Source: Fomitopsis serialis (lineage: Eukaryota > Basidiomycota > Agaricomycetes > Polyporales > Fomitopsidaceae). From it: DNA of 64,000 nucleotides. The stretch covers positions 85,594-149,593 of the forward strand of contig NW_025955060.1 in the NCBI RefSeq assembly GCF_022376445.1. The letters are read 5' to 3'. Made by a program: the position numbers and the translations under genes. Positions 1 through 12,615 of the stretch are shown piece after piece. Each line of letters starts with the position of its first letter. Position 1 is the stretch's first letter. The notes beneath the pieces were generated by a model that saw nothing but the letters and a program-made list of their open reading frames with translations, had not been told where the DNA came from and ran no database searches.

Positions 1-2
1 AC

Positions 3-101
3 GGGGACGCACTGAATAGTTTGGAGGAGGAGGCAGTGGATGGGTTTGTGGTGAAGCTGGAGAGGGGTAAGCTGGGCTTGAGGCGGGCGGGGACGGTCTG
101 A
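3..101 (+). CDS. C-terminal end of an unidentified plus-strand gene (partial)
   Basis: An open frame of 32 codons runs from the window edge to a TGA at 99-101; the other two plus frames are closed within the first 20 bases. The peptide mixes acidic, hydrophobic and basic residues (it contains LEEEAVDGFVVKL) and looks like an amphipathic protein tail rather than random translation. No family can be named from so short a piece. It would be convergent with the acyltransferase gene ending at 432. A chance open frame is possible. Confidence 0.35.
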   Translation, partial: GDALNSLEEEAVDGFVVKLERGKLGLRRAGTV

Positions 102-431
102 GGACTGATGGTAGTAGGGTCGAATTCGGGCTTTGGGACTTGGGTTGGGTGCTTTGATGATCGTATGTTGGACGGTCCGTACTCGCGAATCGGTCGGTTT
201 TGGTCGGGTATCGAGGATAAACTACGTGTAGCAAGTATGACATACATGCCAGTGCGTTGTATTCTACGATTCAGAATGTGATGGTGGCTAGCGCAAGGTC
301 GAAAGCCTTTAGGGTCTGTCCATTGGGAGCTCTTATGGCGCCGTTACTTCATACATCCTATCATAGATACGGTGTCATGGTAGTATAACTCTAGTGCAGC
401 GTTCTCTTCGGGCCGCAGACGGCATATATAT
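102..431. other. Intergenic spacer between convergent gene ends
   Basis: About 330 bases between the putative plus-strand stop at 101 and the stop of the acyltransferase gene at 432. It should hold the 3' untranslated regions of both genes. No repeat, RNA gene or further coding signal was seen. Confidence 0.5.
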
Positions 432-3400
432 TCAATCCCACCGTATGCGCTTCGCGTAGTCGCGAATCCGCGAGACGAATGAGTCGTGTATCTGGTCGCC
501 GCCGCCCGTCGCCACTCGAAGAATGATCTCATTAAGAGCGGTCGCCCCGAGGACGTCGACGTGGTCCGCCGATGTCCCGCCACCTCGAGGAATCGTGAGT
601 GACGGTTCGTGGGGGAGCTGGTTGAGCAGTGAACGAGTGAGTCCGAAAGAGTTGCTCAAGGGCGCACCTCGACTGTCACTACCTCGATGCCAGCAGGGTT
701 CCACCGCTTCCGCTTCCAGCCCTCCACGCACATCGCACCCAAGCTCAGGAGGTTGACGGTCCCGTCGCCTTCGCCCATCCGCACACCATTGATGACTTGT
801 GGAGACTCCCCTTCGGCAGTGTATTCGGCGTCGATTTGGCTCTTGCGCAAGAGCGGCAGATCTAGAGGAGCTCGAGGGGTAATGCAGTCGGTGACGTTGG
901 CACATTGGGCATTGACGCTATCTGCTTGGACCTCATCGTGCTCGTAGCCTTCGCGGGTGTACCTGGAGGAGTGAACGGAGGCATGTCAATCAGAGCGCAG
1001 TATGTATTCGTGGCGGGGACGGACCAGTACGATCGCTAGAGCAAGGAATGATGTTGAGCGACATCAGTTACACGCGTGGTACGAATGCCGGCACACCTCC
1101 GTTTCTTTGCCATGTCCGTAGACGCAGTAAAACTTCGTCGTAGGCGCATTAGGCAGCCTATCGATGTCAGTCACGGGACGGAACATAACCGGGCTGGGAC
1201 GTACTGTATTTCCAAAGGATTGCTCCACTTTCGATGATCCTTATTATTCCGCTTCAGCTGCTCTTCGTCCCGCTCAATCCCGAACGAGTAGTTCGAGTCT
1301 ATCATTTTCTGCATGGGCAGACGTTTCAAACCACTCATACCAAGACATACGATCATGGGACGCACCTGGAACTGAGTCGGCGTCCGTTCCAAAATCCACG
1401 TGCTGGCTTCCGAGGCAGTCATGTTCCGCAGCCCAGATTTTGCGCCTTCGGTGCTGAGGACGGACTCACGGAAGAGGATGAGCTCGCCGTGGCTCCGCGC
1501 ATCGTCAGACATGTCGTCCGGCGCGGAAGTCGCATTGCCCCAGACAGCGTCACCGCCCTAGTCTGGTGAGAAGACGGCCAAGTGTGAGAGGAGGGCGATG
1601 TTACCTTCATCCACATGCTGGCGCTGCCTGCCCAGCTTCGGAAGAGCGTTTGACGTTCCCGACGCGAGAAGAAACGTTCCAGAACTTGTCATCGTGCCGT
1701 TAGTATGCATCGGTGTGAAGTAGCGGAGAGTAGCACCATATGCTCCAGCGGGGTGAACTTGAACAGTATCTTTCATCTCCCCTGAGAGGAAGGCCGACAT
1801 AGATTTGACCTAGAGACCGGCTATGAACAATACTGCAGAAAGTATGTGTGCAAACGTACCACTCCCTGTTGCGCCCGATGAGCACTCGTCTACTGTCAGC
1901 GAAGGAAAGACTTACCAAGTGAGTACCAGCGATGGTGATCAGTGCTTCGACATTGTCCTTCAAATTCCAGGTCGTATCAAATCACTGACACAACAAGACG
2001 GATACGCACCTCGACCCACGTTGGACCACCGTTCCCATGTTCAGGCGATTCTACCCACTTGAAGCTATGTCAAGTTCATAACATGGGGGTGGGTTCGCAG
2101 CGAGCAATATTGAAATGACAACGTCAGTGTACAGCTCGGAAGGCTGCGTCCCAGATGACATACAAGTACTAGAGTGACTATCAGTAATATTGCCTGCGAC
2201 AGGCTGGTAGAGCTCATCTTGCATACCAGCATTACCTGATGCGAAAGGATATCAGTCGTGCAACGAAGCAATAGGTAAATCGGATCGCACAGTGCTACCC
2301 ATGGAATGCGCGGCGAGAACGACGCGTCTTCCTTCACGTTTCCTGACAACACCGCTTTAAGCACACGGTCACCTACGGAAGCCACCAGTAACTACCGAAA
2401 GCCCTCTATGGTCATCTTAAGCTTTGTGAAGTACCCATCGCGCTCCTCGAGGTTGTAATATGATAAGCGCCAGTCATAAGGTGCGAGGTGTAGATTGTTA
2501 GTGTCGTAGTTCACAACGGCTAGATTTTCCACGATCTTCGACCTTGTCAACGTACGGGGACGCGTAAGTTTGTTGGGTACGAGCTGCATCTACATGACAC
2601 GTACCAAAGCCAGTAGCCCTGGACAAAGCTGCTTGCGGCGTCGATGCCCTCTGCAGACCTCACCTTTGCGCCGGGGGGATCGAGGCCGGTCACCGGGTCG
2701 AGCATGAGCGCCGCCATCCACTTTTCCTTGTTGAACATGACTTGCTGAAGCATTGAGAAGCCGCCCCAGACCTTCTGGCGAAAGAACGGCCTGTACTCTG
2801 GCGTTGTTGACCAGGACTCGAGTCCCTGTGGTGAGACAGGTAGGCCGCACACGCTCAATATGCGACGTCAACACTCACAGTGGAGATGATACCGGGTACT
2901 AGGACAACGGGGTATTTGGCGGTGAGGCCTTCTGCCGCGACCTTCTCTCCGACGGAGAACTCAAGACCGTTGGTGTTGAGTTTCCAGGGCTCCGGGATGC
3001 TGCTCCAAAGTCTACGCCACTCCGTCTCGAACCGGGTGAGGTCTATCTGCAGTTCGATCTGGGGCATCTGAGGGAGAGTGAAGTCGTATTGGTCGAGGAG
3101 CAGGGCTAGATGTGTTTGCAGATCGGTGAAGTCGGAGGGCTGGATGAGGACGAAGCCCAGCATGACTCCCACTGCGAGGCATGCCGTCATGAAATGACAC
3201 GCAAACTACTGATGATATGGTACTCACGTATGACGCCTAATGGAAAGAGAAAACGACGGGTTGTAAACCAATGCCGGGCTTTCTACGACGACTGTGAGAC
3301 AACCGGCAGACGGTGCAAATGACCGCAAAGGCTGCCAATTTATGAACATACCTCTTTCTTCTTGAGGTCGTCTACTTTGTGTGCAAGCTCTTGCTTGAGA

Positions 3401-3495
3401 TGCCGGACTTCTTCTTTATCATGGCCGGTGTGTTCGTCGCTCGGCGTCCCGGACTCGTCCTCGGCGTGCGCCTTGGCTCGTTTGCGCAGAGGCAT
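432..3495 (-). CDS. LRO1: Phospholipid:diacylglycerol acyltransferase (PDAT, Lro1 family), multi-exon
   Basis: Transfers an acyl group from a phospholipid to diacylglycerol to make triacylglycerol; Lro1 enzymes are ER type II membrane proteins of the LCAT fold. Exon 1 (about 3352-3495) gives MPLRKRAKAHAEDESG and a charged helix. A hydrophobic anchor follows (TACLAVGVMLGFVLIQP, near 3140-3190). The family motif KYPVVLVPGIIST lies near 2880-2925 and GLESWSTTPEYRPFF near 2780-2825. The catalytic serine is in RRVVLAAHSMGS (Ser codon 2303-2305). VESPEHGNGGPTWVE is near 2005-2055 and ALITIAGTHL near 1925-1955. The catalytic Asp is in GEGDGTVNLLSLG (about 735-775) and the His in SADHVDVLG (about 545-575). 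At least eight short introns interrupt it. The stop is TCA on the plus strand at 432-434. I chose the Met at 3495; the frame stays open to 3624, so a longer N-terminus is possible. It looks functional. Confidence 0.92.
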
Positions 3496-3763
3496 GGGGT
3501 GGTCTGCGGCCGTGTGGAAGGGCGTCGTCGCGGTTGGGTGCGTCGTCGCGGTCGAGTGGGACTCGGAGGGCGTCGTTCGTCGCTGGCAGCTGCGGGCCGC
3601 GAGCACGACGTCATGGGCCAGCATACGCGATCACGTGGCGCAGCGCGCGGGTTGAAGGGGAGGATTCCCACGGAGAGTCGAACCGTGTTGTTGGGACTTG
3701 TTGCGATCCGCCGCGTTCACCAGGCCACCACCGTCCCCGCCTCTCTCGCCGCCGTTCCGCACG
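3496..3763. promoter_or_regulatory. Bidirectional promoter between LRO1 and the anillin-like gene
   Basis: The 268 bases between two divergent start codons must hold both 5' untranslated regions and promoters. No clear TATA box was seen. The sequence is CpG-rich, unlike the repeat block downstream. If the acyltransferase starts at 3624 instead of 3495 the shared region shrinks to about 140 bases. Confidence 0.5.
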
Positions 3764-6700
3764 ATGAGCTCTGGCCTCCCGCTCCGCGACCGTCTCCAGT
3801 CCAACTCGCCTGACCCGCCCCCGCCTGGCAGCCCATGGCTCGGTCGTCCGACCACCCCGCTCCGTATCGCCAAGCGCGACTCGCCGCAGGGTGCCCACCT
3901 GTCCCGCCGCCAGTCATCCAGCTACAAGCATCTGCGCACCAACAATCTTGTCTCCAAGTCTCCCTTCAGGTCCCAGCTCCCCACGCCAGCCAAATTGACC
4001 CCCTCTAGACCCACACCTGCTCGACAATCTGCCGGGCTCTCTCCCTCGCCGCGTAAAGTGAGTGGCGAGAAACGTCCGCGCCCCCACTCCATGGTTGCCA
4101 CCGAGAACGAGCACCCTCTCGGCTTCAAGAGACGCCAGTCCCGGGCTTTCCAGGGCTTGCTCGAGAAGGAGCCCGTCACCAAGAGCCCCTTCAGGGTAGT
4201 CCCCCCCGAGATCGACTCCGACGACGCGCTCCCACCTCCGCTGCCTCCCAAGCTCACTCGCATCCCTGTTGCATCTGCCTCGCCCGGTCGGTCCTCGCTC
4301 GTCTCCAAGCGCCTCCATGGTCCGCGCACCGTCGGGAACGGTTCGTTCAGTCGCCGTCAACGCCGCAAAACTGTGACGTTCGACGAGCACTGCGACGTTC
4401 TCGAGTTTCACGTCGAAGAACACGAGATAGGCGAGGACGTCATATCGACCGATGAGGAGTCTGGCGACGACGAGGAGGGCGTACTGCAGCCGATAGAACC
4501 TCATCTCCTTCCGGACGCACCGTCTCCCACCAACGAAAGCTTTGACAGCTCGCACGCCGCTAATGACAGTATCACAGGGCTCGTTGAGACTCTCCTGCAA
4601 GATACGGATGACCCGCACACCCCGCCTCGCCGCGAAAGCTCCCTCCCTCCCGACACCGACACCGAAGACGGCATTCCCTTCGGGCGCACACATCATTCCG
4701 AAAGGCTGAACGCCGCCCACCAGTCAGATCCCATCCACGACGCTTATCCTGGGCCGGAGCCCCTCGGCATGTCAACATCGACCCCTCCCCGCTCCCGATC
4801 TACGTCTCCCATTATCGATGTTGGATCGCCTTCCCGCAGCTTTAGTGGCACACCGGAACGTCCCAGTGCGAGCGAGCTTGATGAGGATGTACGCATGCTT
4901 CCACCTTCTCCCTCTCCTGCTAAACGACCGAGCAAGGCGTTCGGCGTCCCGGGCGAGCATGTCTTGGTACCGAGATTCTCGCTCGAGCAAGTGAAGCTCG
5001 GTGGCACAACTTGTAGGTGGCGTACCAATTTTGTTGACTGCGTGCTCGCTTTGACGCGTGAAAAGCCTTCGTAGAGGATCCGTTTTCCGTGCCACACATC
5101 AAGGAGGAATCAGTGCCGCCTGAGATCTCGTTTGCGTCTGGCGGCTCGGACGACTGCATGGACCCTGCGAACTTGTCCATCGGACATTCCGAGGTTTCTT
5201 TGGAAGGCCTCGACCGTGAACAGACATCGCGCGAGGAAGATGCCACAGACGACGAAGAACTTCTCCCACCACAACCGCCGTTCTTTGCCATGAAGCAGGA
5301 CGATGGCGTTGTCTCCTCGCGTACGTCGACCCCGCTGGAGCGCAGTGACTCGCACGCGTCAACGGCCCAGGACTTCAACTTTACATCGCCGATTACCTTG
5401 ATGCGGTCGAGTTCGCCGCGTCGCGAGATACATATGCCGAAAGCCATTCGACCGGGAGACTCGCTCACTCCCGAGAAGATCATGTCTTCGCCCAGGGCAT
5501 CTCCCAGGGCATCCTCCGCGAACGGCTCGAACACCAGCAGGCCGGCCTCGCGCAGCTGGAGCATGGATCTTGAAACGACGTCTGGCCACCCGCTGCGTGA
5601 GCAGACTCCCGGAGAGGTTGAGGACGTTGTACCGCAGAGAGAGGAGGCAACGAATGGCATCGTCCCCGAGGACGACATGAGTATGGACGAAGATCGTCGC
5701 AGCAACGCCAGCACGGTCAGCGACCACAGCGTTCGGGAGCCGCCTCCACTGAGCAGGGAGAAGAACTACACCTACGACGGCGTCATGTCCCTCGATCCCA
5801 ACCCGCAGCCGATCGACCCGCCGCGCCCGAACGTCCTCATCCGTGCGCAGAGCGATGTCGAGGACCGGTCTGTGTTTCAGGGCATCCAGATGGACTTCGA
5901 CCACAGCACGTTCGGGCTCGGCCAGGACGACATGTTTGGCAGAGCAGGCTCGGCATCCAGCAGGGGCAACGTGCACTTGGGTGACGTGAGCGCGCTGGAC
6001 AGGCTCATGGAGAACGTCGCGCAGGGGTTACCCGGTGACACGGGTGCGGAGCTCCAGGCGATGCAGGTTGAGGGCGGTGTGAGAGCCCGGCGAACCCAGC
6101 TCACCTTCCCTCAGGAAACTGAAGACGGGCAAGCTGACGATGCTGCGATGGCCTCTCCCGTGCGTAAATGCTACTTGCCGTTATTCTCGTGGCGCTGACT
6201 GCCTATTCATAGACGCGAACGACCGTGAACAGCGCGCCGCCGCCTCCGCCCCCAAGGAGGCTATTCGTGCGCGGGAGGATCTGATCAAGGCGAAGAAGCG
6301 CGAGGCAAAGCGCAAGGACGAACTCGCATCGCTGGGACACTCGACTCCCAGTGCCGTACAGGCGAGGCGTGCAGGTCGCCCGAGCAGGCGCAGGAGTATG
6401 AGTACGGGCGATGCAGAGGATTTGCTCACGCGGACACCAGCGGCTCAGCGCCGAGCGGCTGCGCTGAGGTGCGAAGGCCTCCTCGACGATCTGAACATGG
6501 CGCAGGAGGACGATCCGCTTGCGGACAGTATCAACCGGGAGTTGCGCAAGCTCGAGGATCCGACCAAGAGCGTACGCCGTGCATCGTTGAATTTCCGCAA
6601 CGGTACACTGACTGCTTTTCAGAAGTATCACATTCGTCAACATCAGGAGACCATCTACGCAAGTTCCGATGCGGAGCAGATCTCTCATGTAGGCAACGCA

Positions 6701-8230
6701 GGTGACGTCAACGGGGGAAAGGCTTGGAGGATCGTGAAGCGGCCCTCCGACATGGTGGGATGCTTTGCTTGCTTTTGACGTAGCTTTGTTTTGACATGAA
6801 TTGTCGCAGAACGAATACGCGAGGCAACTCAAGGAGCTACGTGCGCAGGACAAGTCAGGAAAGGCACACGGCAAGGTGTTCGTCAGAGGTAACGAGCCGT
6901 CGCTGTGTGTCGATTGCAATTATCTGACCCATCTGCTCGCCTGTCCTTAGTGACCGGTCTAAAGGGGGTTCAGGTGCCTCTTCCGCGGGAGCCAACCATC
7001 ATAACGTGTACGCTGAACAACGGCATCCACTTCGTCACCACTCCGGAGTGTCGCTTGGGCAAGGATTGTCGTATCGAGCAAGAATTTGAGCTGTGCGTAA
7101 TCCACTTGTCAGAAAGTTATCATGCTGATGGTTTCGCGGGCGGCGATAATCAGAATCGAGCACAGCAAGCTCGAGTTCACGCTTACGATCAAAGTTCGAC
7201 GTGACCCGCATGTGGTGGCGCAGTTCAAAGCAAACACTCCGCCACCTCCTCCCGCTCCATCCGTCGCTGCTCGCCCTGTTCCGCCCCCCTCCAAAGGCGG
7301 AATGCTGAATTTCTTCCGCTCTTCGTCGCCGAAGAAGCCTGCCAGGCCAATGTCTGCCCCCGCTGTGCCTGTACCGGAGTTCAAGCTCGTTAATAACTTG
7401 GCCCGCTACCTCAAACCTGACGGCACACTAGCTCGTGCCTTCATTTCCTTCCGTGACATCGCCCATCGATGCGATGCAACACGTTTTGAGGTCGCATATC
7501 CTCTGATCGGGCAGCGCCTCGAATCACGGACATCCACCCGGACTTTCCAGGTGGGCGAGATTATGCTGCAGATTTTCCGGCTACCGCCTCTGCCTGGCAT
7601 TCCATCTGAGCAGCTGCCGCAAAGCCTAGATGAGTGCCACAAGGGCTTACGCCATTGCAACTGGCACAAGCAGACGTATTTCGAGGGCACGTTGACGCAG
7701 TCTGGAGGCGATTGTATGGTGAGTTCTCGAGCAGTCTCGTTGGACAGGTGCTGACGGACTGATTCTAGTCTTGGCGTCGACGGCATTTGAGACTGGTCGG
7801 CGCGAACCTGGTTGCGTACAACGATGTCACGAAGAAGGTAACGGCAACTATTGACCTGCGCAAAGCTGTGTCGGTGGAGGATGACGACGTGGCGAAGAAC
7901 GCTCTCAGTCCCCAGTCGGGAGTGAGCAACCGCAGTCGACATGTAGACGAACTTGACATTCCATATGGTGTTGAGCGGTCTTTCCGGCTTGTTTTCCTCC
8001 ACGACCAAGAGATCACCTTCTTCGCTGACACGGAGGAGGAGAAGAGCAGATGGTATGTGTTCTACTATCAAGGGTACAAAGCATCTCACACGCAGTAATG
8101 CAGGGTTGAGACACTGCGAGCTCTTGTGGGGCGGGTGCCGCAGAATCCACTGTGGGCGGAGATGTTGTGGCAGAGACAAGAAGCTGGGAAGCACACACAG
8201 GGCCATGGTGTTCTTGCACTACATCATTAA
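3764..8230 (+). CDS. Anillin/Bud4-type cytokinesis protein with C-terminal PH domain
   Basis: Proteins of this type (budding yeast Bud4, fission yeast Mid1/Mid2, anillins) tie septins and the contractile ring to the membrane at division and septation sites. The N-terminal ~700 residues (3764-6159) are low-complexity, rich in Ser, Pro, Arg and acidic runs. A charged helix follows (REDLIKAKKREAKRKDELAS, near 6270-6330). From about 6951 the sequence becomes globular: the anillin-homology part contains LPREPTIITCTLNNGIHFVT and IEHSKLEFTLTIKVRRDPH. A PH domain begins near FEGTLTQSGGDCMSWRRRHL (7680-7790) and ends with the conserved Trp of EEEKSRWVETLRAL (8030-8120). Supported introns: 6164-6212, 6754-6809, 6889-6950, 7093-7153, 7719-7768, 8053-8103. 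A first intron ends near 5076, but its donor is uncertain (4991 or nearby), since the strongest donor at 5013 would create a stop. TAA at 8228-8230. Bud4 versus Mid-type naming is not settled. Confidence 0.82.
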
Positions 8231-8539
8231 GTGCCATGACTTGTCCCTTATCCTATCTATAGCTTTCGACCTTCACTGTTCTGTGTTAGTAGCTTCATTG
8301 CCCAAGCTGTCTATTATATGACATTATAGGTGTAGATTGTAGCAGTTGCATCTGATGTGACTTACACCAATCACTTAGTTGATGTCAATGTACATGAACT
8401 ATTGATCTTTATAATAGTCATGAATTTGCTAAGGACTCAACAGCTGTATTCTGCCTCAATGTGTGTGTGCACTTAACATCTGTTTTGTTGAGTAAATCTG
8501 ATGCCCAATCTTCCATATTGCAAAAGAGTCAGACAGTGT

Positions 8540-8665
8540 TTGCCAAATTGGGCAAGTGATCAAAAACCTAAGCAAAAGAGCTGAGATCACTTGAAAAGGG
8601 AAATTTGTCAGCATGCTGGTGAATGGGAGTGCTTCAAAACCCCTTGAGCAACTGCATCAGTTGAT
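8540..8665 (+). repeat. Degraded fragment of the palindrome-bearing repeat family
   Basis: This stretch (aagagctgagatcacttg, then a run ending in gggagtgcttcaaaacccc) matches, with substitutions, the segments near 9850-9950 and 20255-20350. Those lie just upstream of palindromes. It is a short, CpG-free relic. Confidence 0.5.
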
Positions 8666-9416
8666 AAACCATTATTATGAGGCATCTTGAATGTACATTT
8701 CATATTTTCTCTTTGATGACATTCTTGCTATTTTGCAAATTAGTTGGTGATGACATGTTTTACACATGTTTTGCACAACTACAATTCACAATGTTCTGTC
8801 CTGCATAAGTCATGAATGTGGCCATGGATGCCCATACTTGTATAGATATTCTTGATGTACTTGACAAGGAGATTTGTGCCTCACATGTAGGAACTGGAAC
8901 CCTGTGTCAGACAAGCTACTGAGTCTATCAGGATCAGAGTAGGTATGAGTACAATGAACATCTTACTTCAGTTGTGTAGGATACCCAACTGAGGAAAGAG
9001 AGAAGAGTGGGTGGGAAACAAATGTGACCACCGGTATCATGTGTGGCAGGTGGGGGATCACACTGTGTCCCAACACCACAGTTAGTTTGTCAAAAGCTTG
9101 AGGTTATGCAATGCTGTGCACAAGGGGCATGCTCAGCACAGATGCTCACCTAGGCATGGAAAAAGAGCTGCAAATGAACTTGGAATATGTACCCATGATA
9201 TAGCTTGCACTATGGCATGCACCCCAGGTCTATTTTGGTGGCAGTATGCTGTTTTACAACATTGCAGGCCAGTGTCTTGATACTCAAGCAATTTTAATGG
9301 GTGCTTGTACTACAATACCTACCCAAATGCAAACTTACATGGCATTACCAATCATTGGAGTTTGCACAAAGTGCAAACAAGAGGCAAGCCACTTGCACCA
9401 CATGCTGCATACATTA

Positions 9417-9600
9417 TGACTCCTGAGGTATGAAGGAATCATTCTTATGACTGGAGGGAATGTAACACTTAGTGTGGAGCCCAATGTGGCAGGTTTTTCC
9501 CTCAGCACATGTGACTGTTTGAGTGCCAGATAAGCAGAGATAAGGAACAGGTACTATGCTATCATTAGCTGAGTTTCAATTTACAGACTCCCAGATGCCA
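9417..9600 (+). repeat. Partial copy of the repeat also found at 27610 and 33816
   Basis: The segment starting tgaggtatgaaggaatcatt and running to the cagactcccaga motif near 9597 closely matches the start of the 27610-28375 copy, and the reverse complement of the end of the 33043-33816 copy. CpG sites expected from less mutated relatives near 22540-22570 read as TG or CA here. Confidence 0.7.
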
Positions 9601-9779
9601 TAGATCCCTGCATGTTATTTTCAGCTTGTAGGGCTTTGCAGTAAGGGCAGTAAATGTGAAACAACACTTGTACATATGCCTTTCCATCACTTGCCATGGT
9701 CAGTACACTGTGAACAAGCACTGAAATACCTAATTTGGACCTCCATACCTGTGTGCATGGTGCATTGCATGAGAATCAA

Positions 9780-11170
9780 TATTGTGAGATTTTTCCAGCT
9801 CTAGTAAGAGTCCAGAGAGTGCTGCTGACCACATTAGGCAAGCCATCAAAGAACTCAGCATGGGGAGCTGAGATTGAATGATTCCCTTAAAAGGCAAGGT
9901 TTGTCACTGGTTCAACCAGTGACAGTGCTCCAAAATCCCTTTTGGGTGAGCTGAGTTGCACACAAATGCAGGGCTGCATTCATCTACAAGTCTGCTTTGG
10001 CAACAGGCACTTAATGGGTGCTTAGTAAGTGATCTAAGTGCAGACTGTTACTGTCCTTAACTGGGGTTGTATAGACTCAGAAAAAAGCGGAATATTCATA
10101 CAATATTCAGAATGAACCAGGCAACATGCTTATAGTCTTCTGTGATACAATTGTTGCATCAGCTAGGGCAGTATACTCAATATCAAGGTGAAATTCACAT
10201 TCAGGAACTCATGCAAGCCTATTACCAAGCTTCAGGCAGTGTCTCTGCAGCACATGCAGCACAGAAAGCTTGACATCATAGTAGCATGAATACATATGTA
10301 TGGATGGCCATTATGTATCCCCAGATTGTGTCTATGTGCAAGATAAAGCCTGTCATAGTGGAACTGCCATATAGAGTAGGTCTCCTACCCAAAGAGGAAT
10401 TAGGGCAAGAAATGGGGTGTATGGAGCCCACAAAAATACAGAAAATCTCTCAAATATATGGAAGCACCAGGGAGAAGTATATGAGTGCTTAGGATTCTCA
10501 TGGACATCAATACATTGTGTAGATGGACACCAATCTATTAAAAGAGGCCCAAATGGCTCAGTGTTGCTGCTTTTGGCTGTATTACAGTATCAGCGGAGCT
10601 GTACAGTGTCAGAGCCACATATATACATGGTCACATGCATATGGAACAGATCTGAGGCACAAATAGGCACTGTGACATCTGCAGAGGCACATGTGGATTT
10701 TTTTATTTCGCATTTTCTGGACCAGCCAGCCACTCTAGCTACTCAATAATGATAGTGTATACTCTCTGAATGAAGGGCTATCAGATAGGTATACTATGTG
10801 CACTACAATTTGTTACTATGGACTATGGGGCAGATTTAAATGTGAGCACTAGCAGCAGTGTGCTGCTTGGTTGCCAGTCATGTGATATGCTCACCAGTTG
10901 CCATATGGGGTGCCACTCGAAGCCTTTCTTGGGCCCTCACCCCAGGACAAAGCACACCACAGCATCTGTTTGGTGATGTTGATGCAAGTCACACCATCTG
11001 AGAGTCTGAAATTGTTGAACTCTGCTTACTGACCATAACAAATGTTGACTATACATGACAAGCTGAGGGCAAATGACTGTACCTGTGGGAAGGAACTGTT
11101 GCATTGGGTGCCACTGGAAGTGTTTCAGGTCCATCCATCACAAGAATGATAGTGTCACATGAGCTACTTA
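9780..11170 (+). repeat. Repeat family R3, copy 1 (direct copy of 21185-22580)
   Basis: About 1.4 kb matches the segment at 21185-22580 in the same orientation. Shared landmarks in order are: a palindrome site (9945-9985), the tandem motif ggcacttaatgggtgcttag, actcagaaaaaagcggaat, gaggcacatgtggattt, tgaatgaagggctatcagat, and gagtctgaaattg. This copy is the more mutated: its CpG positions mostly read TG or CA. No protein was recognised, so it may be a non-autonomous element. Confidence 0.65.
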
Positions 11171-11556
11171 AAATACCAATGAAGGCTTATGAAGGCATGA
11201 GACAAACCTTCACTGAGATCATGCAGCCTACATTGGCTGCTCTGACTCCAAGCCACTCAGAACCTGCACACCAGCATGAACCCTTTGTATTTGACTCAGG
11301 CTTAATATCTATTACATGCCCACATTATTTCATTCGGTACATAGTGATGACATCTGTGACTGGGTCTGTTTGGAAGAGCTTGAGCCCAATGGCAAAGAGA
11401 GTGATGTCAATAGGAAAGTTGTTTCTCTGTGTTCACTGGGTGTTTAGGTGTACACAAGCTTATACAGTTTTTTTGTGGGAAACCAAAGGTTCACTATAGG
11501 TGTTTAGGAGTGTGTATGGGAGTTGGGAGTATTTTTATATGTTTTCTGGGATGGTT

Positions 11557-12615
11557 CAAGATATACTGAGACAATACTTCCAAATGAAGACTTGCTCAGT
11601 GAGAGTGATAGCATTTAGTAATGTGCTATGAGACAAACTACTGATTGTTGGAACTGAAGATACTATCAGAGGTCTCACACTGTGTGAGATACTGCCTCAA
11701 ATAGTAACTGATTGACTTAGAAAGGTGACTGCAGATCTCACACCAGATGTCTGAGAGGGTACTACTGGGATTGCATGTCTTTGCCTGCAAAAACACAGGA
11801 CTTTATGTACACTTTGTGAACTGCTTAATAAGCAGCTGAGTAAGATAATGAGTAAGCAAGCTCTTAGATTAACCAATAAAATCCTATCATGTGATCAATA
11901 TCATCCAACTTGCCAACCAAACCCATGATTCCATCCATTGTGGCCTGATCTCCAGTAAATATGAATGCTCTTGGAATTGCTGACAAAGCACAATAAAAAT
12001 GAGTAAGTGCTGCTGAATGTCATGGACTGGATCTAGGCACTCAGCTGACTTTGATCTGAGTTCAAATCTTCAGCCACTGGTCTCTAATGTGCATACACAC
12101 CACCACTGCAAACCACACTCTATCCACACTTGACCACCCTATGCTGCCTTCCCATGACATTCTGTTCAAACATCTTCTTGTTGGGACATGTGGGGTGAGG
12201 TCACTGATGGGGAGGGTGCCTTAGTGTGTCATTGCTAAACTTTCTCTCCCTTCCTTCTCTAACCCTTTCTTTTCTCAGCAGCAGGCTCAACAACAATGGC
12301 CCACCTCATTGGTTCTCTGCCTGTCTTTGCTGGCACAACATTATATGCCATTTCTTATTTTCCTTGTTCTTCAATGAACATATGTCTTTTAGATGTGTTG
12401 AAGAATGGCCTGAATGGCCTGGCTGCTACAAAGTGGTCCAAAGGTACTATGCAGATAGGATGTTTGTCTTGCATACCACCTTTGTTTCTTTTGAATTCAA
12501 TCTCCCTGATCCAGCCCTTGACAATCTTTTGGCCCATTTTGACATGGTAGAGCAATGTGACCATCTCATTTAGCTTTGTTGTTGTCATCCTGTTGTGACA
12601 CTCTCACATTCAATA
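11557..12615 (+). repeat. Left arm of a 4.36-kb inverted repeat (1,059 bp)
   Basis: This arm is the reverse complement of 14857-15915. Both arms have the same length to the base, so there is no net insertion or deletion. Only scattered substitutions are visible, some of them TG/CA against CG. The homology stops sharply at both ends. The arm contains a 115-codon plus-strand ORF and a 77-codon minus-strand ORF, neither recognised, and almost no CpG. Confidence 0.88.

Noticed and set aside
3914..4720. 268-codon minus-strand ORF opposite the anillin-like gene
   Set aside because: Mirror of a Ser/Pro/Arg-rich coding region; such shadows are expected in GC-rich exons.
12226..12573. 115-codon ORF duplicated in both arms of the inverted repeat
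   Set aside because: Its conservation is explained by the identity of the arms; no domain, and the island is noncoding.
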